From NCBI GenBank assembly GCA_001466705.2, contig LATX02000123.1:682001-746000 (forward strand): a DNA stretch of 64,000 bases. Reading direction: 5' to 3'. Every line of letters starts with the position of its first letter. Position 1 is the stretch's first letter. The notes beneath the pieces were generated by a model. It was not told the DNA's origin. It made no database searches and was given only the letters and a program-made list of their open reading frames with translations. This stretch comes from Moniliophthora roreri. Taxonomy: Eukaryota; Basidiomycota; Agaricomycetes; Agaricales; Marasmiaceae. Below, piece by piece: positions 33,242 through 45,257 of the stretch. The position numbers were made by a program, and so were the translations under genes.

Positions 33242-36200
33242 ATGTTCTCAAATGGAGTTCTAGTTCTACTTTGGCTAGCTTTTGTGCACATAGCCGGAAT
33301 ATATCTCTTCACTAGTGGGTTTCTATTAACAAGGCTTGCTCTTACAGAGACCAGTTCCGGCGGCACCCTTGCACCTACACATTCACGGGCAGTTTTGCTC
33401 ATCATCGACTCTCTTCGCTTCGATTTTGTCACATCCGACCCACCATTACCAGTTTCGCCGTATCATCACAACGTCCTTAGTCTCCCAGCTCAACTCACCG
33501 CTCAATACCCAAAGAACTCGTTCATCTTCAACTCTTATGCAGATCCACCAACCACGACGCTTCAGCGCATCAAAGGTATCACAACCGGATCTTTACCCAC
33601 TTTTGTAGACCTAGGAAATAATTTCGGAGGATCATCAATTGAAGAGGATTCTATTGTGAAGCAACTGAGGAACGCCGGAAAAACAGTGCGTTTATTCATT
33701 ACCTCAAGCAGGACTGCAACCAAGTTGATGTTTTCTCAGTGTGCTTTTATGGGCGATGATACATGGATGTCTGTCTTTCCAGACTCATTCCACCCCAACA
33801 TGACCTTCCCTTACGACTCGTTCAATGTCGAAGATCTTCATACCGTCGACAACGGCGTCATTACACACCTTTTCCCTCTCTTGGAAGACAAATCCAAACC
33901 GTTCAATTTCTTGGTCGGACATTTCCTCGGCGTGGATCACGTCGGTCATCGCGTCGGTCCAGATCATCCCAGCATGAAAGCCAAACTCGAGCAGATGAAT
34001 GACGTCTTGACTCGTGTAGTCGAGCTGCTTGATGATGACACGTTACTCGTTGTGCTCGGCGATCATGGTATGGATTCTTCAGGTGATCACGGCGGAGATG
34101 GCACCCTTGAAACATCAGCTGCTCTATGGATATACAGCAAATCACGACCTTTGAGGTCAGCGTCAGATGTGCCGTCAGGATTGGTACAATACGCCACGTT
34201 CCCTGGCACAGTGGTACCGCACAGGCGTGTGGAACAAATTGATCTTGTACCCACATTATCCCTCCTCCTGGGCTTACCTATCCCATTCAACAACCTTGGT
34301 TCTGTGATTCCAGAGCTATTTGGAACGGACCTTCCACGAGCTCTATCGCTCAATTCCGCTCAGATACACACCTATTTGCAAGCTTATCGTGATAGTCCCT
34401 CAGGAGGGGAGCTAGATGATGCTTGGGAGTACCTCCGTTCAGCTTGGAGCACTATAAAATCCGAAGCTCGGAAACCTTCCGAGCAGGATCTCATTTACCA
34501 TACCAACTACACACGTGTCGCGCTTGCTGCATGCCGCGCTATGTGGGCCCAGTTCAACCCTGTGATGATGGGTTTAGGGTTGTTGCTATTGTTTGTTGGT
34601 CTCGCCTCTTCTTGGGGAGTATACAACAGGCTTTGCAACGGAGATTTTCGTTGGGAAGCATGGATTGGGAACAAACTTTCATTGTGCCTCCGTGGGATTG
34701 CAACTGGCGCAGTGCTGGGCTTCCTTGGCTACCTGGTGATGAAGGAGAAGCTACAGCCCAACGGAATTGATGCTTTAGACTGCGTGCTTTTCGCCGCACC
34801 GTTCGCATCCTGCGTTGTCTTCTGGTTCGCGGTACCACCGCAGCCTCCTATTACGAATCCGATAAAATCAGTGTCGTTCATCACCCTCACCTTACACACC
34901 ATATCGTTCTTCTCCAACTCTTTCACTTTTTGGGAAGACCGCATTGTTCCGTACCTCCTCCTTACGAATGCGCTTCTCCCGGCGATCCTCACAGGAGTCA
35001 GGGCTCCGACTGCGCGCCTCAGACGACGGATTTTGGGCTTTTCTGTCCTTTTCGCTCTCTGTGTCAGAGCGATGAGCTATTATACCGTCTGCAGAGAGGA
35101 ACAGCAGCCCTATTGCCACGTGACGTTCTACTCTTCCCTAACCGTCCCAGCTGCACCATTCCACGTCCTTTTCGCGGTTCTACCCGTGATGCTTGGTTTG
35201 GTGTACGCTATGGGTAAGCTTTTCTTGGGAACGTCAAGGTCTAACGGAGGCTTAGCAAAAATTTGGCTTAGTGGTGTCCTGATGCCCGCTTTACTCATGG
35301 GTAGTCTTGGTTGGATCTTGGAGTGGGCAGATACTACTGGTGTTCTAGCAGAATCGGCAGGAGATATGGCTGGGTTGTTACGAACGGCTCGAACATGGTT
35401 GGCGCGAGTTGCGTATGGGTTAGTCCTCGTGGTCGGTGGAATCCTTTGGTGGAATGTCCCGTTGTGCGTTCAGCTTCAGCATGAAGAGGTGCAAGGTTCC
35501 ACTGATGAGAAGGGTCAACCGAAAAGACAAGTCAAGGTCTTCGGGTTCGCCAACGCATTCGGAGCACCTTATCTGTTGTTCTACACCATCTTCTTCACCG
35601 CGGTCTACATTTCATCCCAACTTACTGCTCAGTTGGTTCTGGGACTATCGTTGTTCGCGCTGTTGTGTTACCTCGAAATCGCCGACGGGATTAGGGATGT
35701 GAAAGAGTTGGACAAGGCTTTTGAAAGCGGCAGACTTTCACATCTCGTTGACGGAAACAGTAACGAACCAACGACGGACCGGCGACCTCCACCGAGGGAA
35801 CTAACTAGGCCGCGCGTAACCTTCACCGATATTGTGACGATATCACTTCTGGGGATACACACATTTTACGCGACTGGTCACCAATCGACTATATCGAGTA
35901 TCCAATGGAAATCCGCGTTTGTCCTAACGGCGAACGTGACCTATCCGTTTTCGCCGGTGACGGTGTCACTCAACTCGCTTGGAGCATTGTTGTTAGTCGG
36001 AGTGGGTGCTTCTCTCCTTGGATTGTGGAATAGAGAGCCCAAGGCAGTACCTCTTGTCAATCCGAGAGCGAGGGGCGGCGTAGTGCTAGCTGAAGGCCGT
36101 GACTATTCACTTGATATTCCGATTCGTCATGAAGGAACTGTTTCTGCGTTGGGTGTTATGATTTACTACTCTGCGCTTTTACTGGGAACAGCTACTAGTG

Positions 36201-36373
36201 CAGCGATTCTCAGAAGACACCTAATGGTTTGGAAGGTGTTTGCGCCGAGATTTATGACTGCGGCTCTCAGTCTTATCGTTGTTGACGTTGGTGCGATTGT
36301 CGGGGTGTTACTTGGGGTCGAAAGAGTTGCGAGAAGAGTTAGCGAGCTTTTCAAGGGGATACTAAAGGGGTGA
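33242..36373 (+). CDS. GPI13: GPI ethanolamine phosphate transferase 3 (PIG-O/Gpi13-like)
   Basis: Adds phosphoethanolamine to the third mannose of the GPI anchor precursor in the ER lumen, the step that makes it ready for transfer to protein. Single 1043-aa open frame without introns. After an N-terminal membrane anchor (residues about 6-30) comes the alkaline-phosphatase-type luminal domain: metal-binding LLIIDSLRFDF (about 52-62), the TTTLQRIKGITTGSLPTF block with the presumed catalytic Thr, LVGHFLGVDHVGHRVGPDH, and LVVLGDHGMDSSGDHGGDG. The C-terminal ~600 residues hold many hydrophobic helices, as expected for this family. Its intronless state is unusual among its neighbours. The block HRVGPDHPSM and the length favour Gpi13 over Mcd4 or Gpi7. 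Confidence 0.93.
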   Translation: MFSNGVLVLLWLAFVHIAGIYLFTSGFLLTRLALTETSSGGTLAPTHSRAVLLIIDSLRFDFVTSDPPLPVSPYHHNVLSLPAQLTAQYPKNSFIFNSYADPPTTTLQRIKGITTGSLPTFVDLGNNFGGSSIEEDSIVKQLRNAGKTVRLFITSSRTATKLMFSQCAFMGDDTWMSVFPDSFHPNMTFPYDSFNVEDLHTVDNGVITHLFPLLEDKSKPFNFLVGHFLGVDHVGHRVGPDHPSMKAKLEQMNDVLTRVVELLDDDTLLVVLGDHGMDSSGDHGGDGTLETSAALWIYSKSRPLRSASDVPSGLVQYATFPGTVVPHRRVEQIDLVPTLSLLLGLPIPFNNLGSVIPELFGTDLPRALSLNSAQIHTYLQAYRDSPSGGELDDAWEYLRSAWSTIKSEARKPSEQDLIYHTNYTRVALAACRAMWAQFNPVMMGLGLLLLFVGLASSWGVYNRLCNGDFRWEAWIGNKLSLCLRGIATGAVLGFLGYLVMKEKLQPNGIDALDCVLFAAPFASCVVFWFAVPPQPPITNPIKSVSFITLTLHTISFFSNSFTFWEDRIVPYLLLTNALLPAILTGVRAPTARLRRRILGFSVLFALCVRAMSYYTVCREEQQPYCHVTFYSSLTVPAAPFHVLFAVLPVMLGLVYAMGKLFLGTSRSNGGLAKIWLSGVLMPALLMGSLGWILEWADTTGVLAESAGDMAGLLRTARTWLARVAYGLVLVVGGILWWNVPLCVQLQHEEVQGSTDEKGQPKRQVKVFGFANAFGAPYLLFYTIFFTAVYISSQLTAQLVLGLSLFALLCYLEIADGIRDVKELDKAFESGRLSHLVDGNSNEPTTDRRPPPRELTRPRVTFTDIVTISLLGIHTFYATGHQSTISSIQWKSAFVLTANVTYPFSPVTVSLNSLGALLLVGVGASLLGLWNREPKAVPLVNPRARGGVVLAEGRDYSLDIPIRHEGTVSALGVMIYYSALLLGTATSAAILRRHLMVWKVFAPRFMTAALSLIVVDVGAIVGVLLGVERVARRVSELFKGILKG

Positions 36374-37253
36374 TTGTTGTTGGGATGAAAAATGTAATAT
36401 GTGCGTTCTTAGTATTGCCGTTCAGTTGTGAATCGTGTGCTGATATGCAACTCAAGATGGAATATATGTGTGATCTATCGTAATCTTGAATCACTGTTAC
36501 CGAAAGATAATAAAGAGGGAGGTCTTGGTATGACTTGGATACTCATTATGAAGAAGTCAAAGCTGTAGGAGCCATGTTCCGGGATTCGACAGAAACGACC
36601 GGAGAAGCATTCAAAGTCTGATGTTTGTCTTAGCGTTTGCACGGAAAGCACTGTTGTCATCTTGACGACGTGATTGGTTTGCCATGCGTGGTGTCGTGAC
36701 GTTGATACAAAGTACGTCTGTTTCTTCCACGGAAACAAGCATAATATCACCTATGCGACGCCTATTCTCACTGGTTTTCTTCTTGAAGGAACACTATAGG
36801 ATCCCATCTCTTCACGCTCCCTCGAGACCCCAGACGGGTTACCTCTGCCAAGGTCAGGTCAACCCCACTTCGAACCTTGTTTCCTCGATTCTGGTAACTT
36901 TAGTCTTTTAGATCGCCGCGCTTACCTCCATGCCAAGAAAAATACGTCGCAACTTCTCCTTTCGCGTGATGATCGGGGGCGTCGCGATGTAAGTCTCATA
37001 ATATGAATGATGAATGATGTCGTTTATTCAACCCTCCACAGCCTTGCCGAAGGATACAAAAGCAAGAGATGTTGACTCTTGCCTCCAGGAATTAGCCTAG
37101 TGCCATCCTCACTCATTTCTCCTGCAGTGCAGAACCCGTTCTCTGTTGACTTCAACTAGTCTCTGGTAGCATTCTTTCTTTTCCCCCTTGAACCCCTCCA
37201 CCAGTTATACTTCTTGGATTGCTCATTGCCATTTGTTACTGGCATTTCTTAGA
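36374..37253. other. Intergenic region
   Basis: 3' flank of GPI13 and promoter of the lipoyl-domain gene. Short frames on both strands have no coding features. Confidence 0.5.
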
Positions 37254-38182
37254 ATGGCTTCTACAATCGTTTTGAACTCTATTACTCGCGCTGCTCGCAG
37301 CGGTGGAAGTGGCCATGTGCGGAGACGCTGTACGTTTGAATCTTCCCTACGGTTGTTGATGCCTATGCTGATCTTTGCAGCGTTCCATGCGAGCTCTGCT
37401 GCCCAGGCCATCCTGATGCCCGCCATGTCTCCTCTTATGACAGAGGGGACGATCACCCAGTGGAAGAAGAAGGAAGGCGAAGCCTTTTCGGCAGGCGATG
37501 TGCTTTTGCAGATTGTATGTAATCCGCCTTTTGATCGTTGTTTCAGCACTGATCTTCTCAACAGGAATCGGACTTTGTGTGTCTTGATGTACGAGCAGAG
37601 CTTCCAGGTGTCATAGGAAAGATTTTAGTGCGTTGGTTTAGTTCTCCGTGCGAGGCCATGAATCTAATTCACGACCAGAGCCCCGATGGAAGCACAAACG
37701 TACCAGTCGAGCAAGTCATCGCTCTCGTTGCCAGAGACAAGGAGGAATTCGCGCGAAGCCAGTTCGTACCAACTCCAACGGCGCCCCGCGTTGTTCCAAG
37801 ACGCGTACCGACACCACCGACCACACCGACATCTGGGGCCTTTCCTCGAAGCCACCTAGAACATTCTCAGAGCGGACTCCTCCAGTCCATGTCACACCGT
37901 AGCTTCGATCTCGCGTTCGTGGCTGCCCACGAAGCTACTACTAATGGAGTAGCTTCTGCTCGGGGAATGGCAACTGAACGACGTCAGAACAGCGCTGAAA
38001 CTCGCCCTCGCGTTCGCATTCCGGCATGCATGGTTCCGCTTACCCCGCCTACAGGTGAGCAGGGTCGTAACGACCCTCAGCCTGGTGTGGAGCTCCGGCG
38101 TGCGATCGTTGCAAACATGTCCAGGAGCTCTGGATCCGAAGAGGCGGGGAGGATGGCCTATTTCAATGGGCTAATGCACTGA
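37254..38182 (+). CDS. PDX1/E2-like lipoyl-domain protein lacking the lipoyl lysine
   Basis: Exons 37254..37329, 37381..37514, 37565..37627 and 37679..38182, 258 aa. The N terminus is basic and mitochondrial-like ([16 protein letters not shown], then [10 protein letters not shown]). A biotinyl/lipoyl domain follows: [34 protein letters not shown], then [20 protein letters not shown] and [17 protein letters not shown], typical of pyruvate dehydrogenase E2 or E3-binding protein X. The lysine normally lipoylated (ETDKA or ESDKV) is Phe here (codon TTT 37574-37576). The rest is a Pro/Thr-rich linker and a C-terminal part with no recognisable peripheral-subunit-binding or catalytic domain. It is probably a diverged paralogue rather than the working complex subunit. 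The reading frame itself is intact. Confidence 0.75.
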
Positions 38183-38417
38183 AGTGAAGTTGGTGAAGGT
38201 GGTGAAGGTAGCCGCTCTAGGAATACAAATGTACCTGGTCCTTACGTGTATACTTTGAATATTGATTGAATACTACTTATCCGCATGAATAGAAACACTG
38301 ACAATGGGGAGTCATCCCATCATAGATTGCACAAGTAGTGCCTCGTGAGATACCCCTGGTTTCTTTATAATGCACTTCGAATACACGTGCAACAGTGCTC
38401 TTCTGTTCCCGACCACG

Positions 38418-41400
38418 ATGACGGAAAAGGAAGCCCAGCATAGGCCAAACCTTGGCAGTCCCAATTTTCCCCGCAGACGGCGACGCGTCCTTGCGGCTCT
38501 GTTGCTCGCGTCAGTCGCGCTCACATATAGCAATTTGTCCACTTTCTTTCCGGCGGTCCAACGACCCCCGAGTCATTTTGCGGACAGTGAAAACCCTGCA
38601 GACTCGTTCAAGGACGATGTATGGCCTATTCGAAACCCAGCAAGAACCCCTTGGGACATTTCAACCGACTTCCCTTATCCCCGGGTTCTGCAATATCGCG
38701 TCTCCGAGGGCACTTGGTTACGCCTCGATGTACATCCTACCACCGGAGATATCGTATTCGATATGTTGGGTGACATATATTGCATTCCGGGTCAATATAT
38801 AGTGGATTCTGAATTTGTGGAAGAGCAGGCTGAAGCACGACCGGTTCTTCAAGGCATTCCTTACGATGCAGACCCTCATTTCTCTCCAAGTGGAGACAAG
38901 ATTGTTTTCCGTAGTGATGCGGGACACGGCTTGGAGAACATTTGGGTAACGGGATGGCAAGGGTGCGAAGCAATGGATTTGCGTTCGACGTTGTACAATG
39001 CGGATTTGGCTCAGGCTCTGCAGTTCAAGTCGGATGATGACAAGTTGTTTTCAGAGGGCTTGGAAACGAAAGACAGCAAACGCAGAAGGTTGATTCGCGA
39101 AGGAAGAGCTGGTGGTGAGTATATACTCTTCCTTATGCCGCATCGCAGTTTTTCAATGGTTGCCTTACCAGCTAAAAGAGTTACCAACGAAACATTCCGC
39201 TACATCACTGATCCCCGCTTCCATCCCCTCAGGGATACCATTGTTGCTACGAAATGGTATACCTCCTCTCGCTCTCTTGGTGCCGGAGAGGGCTGGGAGT
39301 ACCCCGTTCCATCACTCGACGGAGAGGGACAGGATCCGATTCCCGTTGGAAGTGGCACTCGCATTGCTGAGAGAACACTTCCAGCTGGATTCACCGATTA
39401 CAACTCCCAGCAAATCGGGCCGGAGATGATTATATGGCACGGAAACGACTCTCTTATTTATTCCAAGAACGTTATCGATTCGACCGAATTTGAGTATAGT
39501 AAAGGTGAATACAGCACTATTTGCATCTTCGTCCGTCACTCATGCTCCGATGTAAAGATGTGCACGCTGGCATCTACGCAATTTTCGCGAAGAATCTCAC
39601 CACGGGATCGACAAGCACGCTTGTGAGTGCATCACCTGGAGGTGCCTCTCGTCCGGAACTGTCTCGAGACGGGCGCACACTGGCATTCGTTAGGCGTGTA
39701 CGAGACAAGAGCGTTTTGGTCTTCAAGTGAGTCTCCTTGTATACTCTCAATCTTAGTCTGATCCTGATATTCTTACCTAGGGACCTCGAAACCGGAACAA
39801 TCACGCACATCTGGGATGGACTTTCCTTTGACCTGACAGCCATTTCTGCGCCTATGGGAACCTATACATCCTTTGCCTTCACACCCAACGATGATGCGGT
39901 CATTATATGGGCAGCTGGTCAAATTTATCGTGTTCCTATTTCTACGAATGACAGAGGAGAGAAAGTCCGCGCTGGCCAACCTCGCACCATACCTTTTACC
40001 GCGCTTATTGAACTTCGGCTCGCAGACACACGGACCTACAAAACTTCGGTTGATCTCCTAAATTTGGAGACTCAAGATACAAGCCGTGTTTATGCCTTCA
40101 AGGAGCTTCGAGTCGATGAGGAAGGAAAACGAGCAATCTTCAACGCCGCTACGGTGACCGTCGTCCAGGACATTGGGAAGAGTAACATCTCCAAGGTTCC
40201 GGTGTTGGATGCTTCCGCGCCATACTACTTCCCGTCGTTCGTGCCTGGTACTTCCGGCAATGTTCTAGTACATGCTCGGTGGTCGGATACAAGGTTCACA
40301 TCCTTCGAGGTGGCAGATCTACGATCCGGGAAGGCGTACGAGGTCGTCGGACTTCCACTGGGTCGATACCGCAGCCCAGTCTTCGCAGCTTCTCAGAAGA
40401 AGCTGGCTTTCGTGAAGCTTGCTAGCGACTATCTCTCAGGAAATATTGTTGCTACCGCCGGTGCTGGTCTGTATGTCGCGGACGTAGATGTTTCTGGGCT
40501 AGATGGTGCAAGTAGCGAGTTGAATGTAACGAATCTCCAGTTCATTCCCTCTGATGTCGACCCCTCCGATCGTATCCAATTACGCTTCACCGAGGACACC
40601 AAACTCCTTGTCAGCCAATCTCGGTCATCGTCTATCATTGACCTCGCGGGCGAAACGGACATTACCGGCCGGCCTCCTTCGTCCGTCATAGCGACGGGCA
40701 GGACGAGTACCGAGCTCGTGAGTACCGTCAAGCCCGCATCCTCCGGATGGAGACAGTGGGCCAGCTGTATGAAGAAGATGGTCATGAACCAAGACAGTGG
40801 ATATGTTGCTGAAAACGTGGCATTTGTAGACTTCCTTTACGCTTATGTCGCTCCCGGTTCGAGTGTCCAGACTGGTGATGACGCCGAGGGAGTTTGGTCC
40901 AAGCCTGGGAACTCAACGAAGGGGTTGGCGAGGGTTGGCCTTGATGGAGGTCATGATTTAACCTTCAGCGAAGACGGAAAGAAGCTCTTTTGGTTTTTGG
41001 GTGGGTTTTGCCTTCATTCTTACCGGCATCAGTTAACATGTTTTATAACAGGTCCTTTCTTGCACTCGCTTGAACTCTCAAAACTAAGCCAATGCTCCTC
41101 TGAAATCGAGCAAGACCCGGAAACCTTTGGGATATCTTGTGTCAAAAACCTCGTCGAGTTCCAGGAAGTATTCGTTGAGCATTCCACGGACATCGCACGC
41201 TTGAAGAAAGACGTCAAGTCTACCTCTAGGCTTATCATACAGAATGCCACTCTGTTGACTCTGGAAACGGGTAACCTAGACACAGATTTAATTCATGGAG
41301 GTTCTTTGGTGATCAAGGATGGTGTGTTTGAATCCGTGGGTTCATTGAATGATGCGGATCTGGAAAATGCAGAAGTTATCCAAGCGAATGGCGGTAAGCC

Positions 41401-42870
41401 ATGAATCCCAATATCTCGATAACATGAAAATTGACATTTGGATCAGGTTTTATCATTCCCGGATTCCTTGACGTTCATGCTCACTGGAACGGGGCTAGTA
41501 ATCCTACTCCTGCCAAGTACTGCCCTTCCTTACTTCCCATTCTTCCAATAATTGACGTATCACCTCTATAGGTCATGGGAAATGGAGACCTTCCTTGCAT
41601 ATGGTGTAACAGCGATGCACAAGTGAGCATCAATCGCGCTTGTTCGTGAATAAAGACTCATCTTGACGTACTACCTAGCCCAAGTACAGATACTGTGGAC
41701 ACTTTCATCGAACGAAGCCGAGTGGAAAGTGGATACTTCGTTGGGCCGAGGATCCTTCATACAGGTTCAGTTATCTACGGTGCAGCCGAACCATCTCTTC
41801 ACCAGTTGGCAGTCGACATGGATGATGCAATGTCAACACTGATTAGGATCAAGGCTGAGGGTGGACCATATGGCATTTCATACAAGAACTACAACCAGCC
41901 TTTGCGGTAAGTCTTCCGATGTAATGGTGACGTCCAAACTGTTCAACATTGTTTCTAGATCCTCGAGGCAAAGACTCTTACTGGCTGCCAAGAACCTCAG
42001 TATGCTCTGTGTCCCCGAGGGCGGGATGAACTACGACTGGGATTTGACGTACATCATCGATGGTGAGTCCTCCCTGGCTTCAGTATGCTAACCTTACTGA
42101 CCCAGGGATGTATAGGAATGACTACTGTGGAACACGCCATTCCGGTACCCGCTCTATACGACGATGTCCGGCAACTCTTTGCCCAAAGTGGAACCCAGAA
42201 CACACCGACGCATGTCGTCAACTACGGTGGAACATTCGGTGAACAATATGTTTGGGCAAATCACGATGTTCCCAACGACCCAAAGCTCCGTCAATTCACC
42301 CGACATGATCAGCTCGAAGAGGTGACCGAGTCCACGGCTAGGCCTAGGCTTTGTAAGTTTACATTTCATACCTAGCTCCAACCCATGAAATTGACGCTCG
42401 TCACGCAGCCTATCAGTTGTTCAACACCTCCGAATCGCTTGCGAAAATGGTGGGCTTGGGCTTGAAGACTATGATTGGTGCCCACGGAGAGCCACCTCTG
42501 GGATTGAACTATCATTATGAGGTATTCTTCACGCAACAAGGTGGACTGAGCAACTATCAGGTATGAAATTTCGTCGCCTTCTACCCCGCTATCATTCACT
42601 CTAATGATTCCGCAGACTTTACAAGCAGCATCGTCTTGGCCTGCAGAGACTTTTGGATTATTCACTTCGCTAGGATCCCTGTCGCAAGGCAAGCTTGCGG
42701 ACTTCTTGGTCTACCCTGCTGGTATCGATCTATTGGAAGGACCAATAGAGCAAACTCGGGCGCTGCAATACGTGGCGAGAGGAGGACGTATTTGGGATGC
42801 TTCTACGATGGAGGAGGTATGGCCTGTTAAGGGAAGGAAGCAGGAAATGCCTCCTATTAACCCAGAGTGA
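38418..42870 (+). CDS. Membrane-anchored beta-propeller and amidohydrolase protein
   Basis: Long multi-exon gene, roughly 1,200 aa, combining TolB/tricorn-type propeller repeats with a C-terminal amidohydrolase domain. ATG 38418 (MTEKEAQH) is preferred: the ATG at 38370 overlaps a TATA-like TTTATAATG. An N-terminal basic-plus-hydrophobic stretch (RRRRRVLAALLLASVALTY) suggests a signal anchor. Propeller blades show DADPHFSPSGDKIVFRSDAG, RPELSRDGRTLAFVRRV and DLTFSEDGKKLFWFL. From about 41.2 kb an amidohydrolase begins: RLIIQNATLLTLETG, GFIIPGFLDVHAHW (metal-binding HxH), TTVEHAIPVPALYDD, HVVNYGG, GAHGEP, and the closing SLSQGKLADFLVYP. Introns are visible at 39113, 39505, 39727, 41000, 41392 and later. 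Substrate unknown; a hydrolase on cyclic amides or peptides is inferred. Confidence 0.85.
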
Positions 42871-43503
42871 ACGTCATGTACTATGGATGTCGTAAATACG
42901 CGTGCTGCAGAATCGTAATAACACAAGTTGTATATTCCCTGTGAAGTTGTGAATACCTCGACTCTTAGCACCTCAGTTTCGAATCGATAGAGGATCATTA
43001 GGCTGGCATAGATTGTGAGCGGCGGTGCTCAACGAATTGGTTCAGTTGATGAGGGGAGATGAACGTTGAACGTTGAAGAGTTGATGTTAGTGCAGAGGAA
43101 ACAGCGGACAAGAGCTAGAGTCGGCACATCAAACAATCGCTCGCAAACACTTCTACAGAACATTCTGGCTTATAACTTTACAAAAACTACAGCGCAACTG
43201 AAGGGTACAGACCGAATACAGTATCATATCGATGTCTGCCGAGAAACCTGTAAGCAGGCATTAATTCAACCAAGCAAAGGAAACCACACACCTTAACGAT
43301 GACTTTGCGCGTTTCATTTAGAATACGAGCTTCGTAGACTGAAAAACATCAAGCCCGCCAACAGTCACACGATCCACACCTACACCACCGCCAATGGAAG
43401 GGACACATCTGACACACCCAGACCACTCGAACACCCTCCCACCGCCTTCCGCCCCGCCCGGCGTGCTATGGCTGGACGGGGCTCCGAAGAGCCAGCAAAA
43501 CCG
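42871..43503. other. Intergenic region between convergent genes
   Basis: 3' flanks of the amidohydrolase gene (plus) and eRF1 (minus). No gene is seen. Confidence 0.5.
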
Positions 43504-45085
43504 TCAGATGTCTTCATCATCAGAGAAGAATTCGTCGTCTTCTTCATCCACGGAAGCCATCGTAGAGAAGTCGACTTTGTATCGGAGAAGACCACCGATA
43601 CCACCAAAGCCCTTGACGAATTGAGCACCCTCTTGAGATCTGTTGGTCACGAACTCTAGGTTAGCGCCAAACTCCTTGTACTTCTCCGCGAACCATTCGA
43701 GAAGAGACTGAGGCTCATCAGTGCGTTCCATCTCCAGACCGGTAGACTTATCAATGAACTTCTCTCGATCCTTCTCCTGCTCCTTATTAGCATAGACGAC
43801 AATCTCCTCTATTTAATCGAAATGAGGGATCTGCGCTTAGATATAGGTGGTGCACACGTACCTCCAGCAGCATTGCGGAGAACATATCTCGTGATGTCAA
43901 GATTCTCCCAGACGATGAGGGTCTCGACAGCACCAAGCTCAAGTGCTTTGAGGGTGTCTTCGATACCGAAGCAGTATTTTCCAGTGTCCTGACTGATTTC
44001 ATCAAAGTACTTCTGGATAAGCTTCTTCTCCTGGACGAACTTGACGTTAGAAAGCGATTCGGCAGCCAGCTCTATTGCCTAGGCGCAACCATATCATTAG
44101 AACAAAATCAAAAGCCACAGTAAGCTGAAGCATACCTGGTTGAAACCGTTTTCACCTCCATAGCTGACATCGACGACCTTGATAACCTTGGCGGCCAGTC
44201 GCTGATCGAACATGTCACTCTGACTGAGTTCTGTCTTGAAATCTGCAGAACCAGCCAGAACAAGGCCAGTGACATTGACCTTGTCGTTGGTGATGAAATG
44301 CTGAACAGCCAATTCTGCGACCTTGCGCACATAGTTGTGGCGCTTTTCGTCCCGAAGACGGGAGAAACGAAGTGCGGACTGACCACCACGACCATGCTTT
44401 TTGGGAAGGTCGACGGTGAATTTGTGAATGACTTCACGGGTGTTGCCAGCGAGGGTGCCAAACAAAGTCCCGTTTCCGTCCATCACAATGAATCCAAACC
44501 TGGAATCCGATTCGAGAAGTTCGGAAAGAGCCTCCGTGTGGAACTTGTTGTCACACAGGTAAAGTGAACTACCAGGGATGGTTTCAATGAGCAATTTCTT
44601 CCCAATGGAGATCTACCACGTACGTGTTGATGGGCTTGTGGGGCTCGAAGTCGAAGGATACCTTCTTTTCCTTTCCTTCATCGGTCAAGATAGTGCCGAC
44701 GAAAAGTACGAGACCGTTGGGCGGAACTCGGTTGTAGAGTTTGAGACGCTGCTGAGTACTGGTGATGGCTGCCAATACGGAAAGACGATTGACTCGAGAC
44801 TTGATGTTGGAAGCTGTTCCGTATTCTTGCGTCAACATGGCTGATGCTCGAGAGATTTGATCCTTGGGTCGATTCAGACTGATGGTGAGGTACAAGGCCA
44901 TCGAGACACACCTTGGGTGGAAGAATAAGACTAATCATCGAAGTACCCGCTCTATACAGAAATTAGTACTTTTTCAACGTCGATGATTAAGCTACACACC
45001 CTCGAGCAGAGTCAAGACTCTTGATTAGTTTCTTGACCTTCCACATCTGAATGTTTTGCTCCGCGACATCTGGCTGTTGACTCAT
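43504..45085 (-). CDS. SUP45: Peptide chain release factor eRF1
   Basis: Recognises all three stop codons in the ribosomal A site and triggers peptidyl-tRNA hydrolysis with eRF3. Multi-exon minus-strand gene, about 435 aa, start [11 protein letters not shown] at 45085. Landmarks are [16 protein letters not shown] across intron 1 (44999 to about 44954), [11 protein letters not shown] with the NIKS stop-decoding motif, YLCDNKF (the YxCxxxF motif), [17 protein letters not shown] with the catalytic GGQ, and the C-terminal [19 protein letters not shown]. An intron lies between HKPINT and SLYLCDNKF; read-through of it creates a false frame. The acidic end matches other fungi. It is divergent from the Rpp20 gene with only 172 nt between start codons, so the promoters probably overlap. 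Confidence 0.95.
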
Positions 45086-45257
45086 TCTGTTATTCGCTCT
45101 TCGCGGTTTATAGAGAAATACACCGAGGGATTAAGGGAATAAAAAAAAAAAAAGAGTAAGCCCCAAGGCAGAGGGTGCGAGGGTAAAGGAAACAGCCTTT
45201 TTTCTGCACCGCTACTTATAGTAGTGGCACGTGTTCTGATCTCATTCCTGAACCAGC

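Noticed and set aside
33067..33432. 121-aa minus-strand frame over the GPI13 start
   Set aside because: Shadow of the GPI13 coding sequence.
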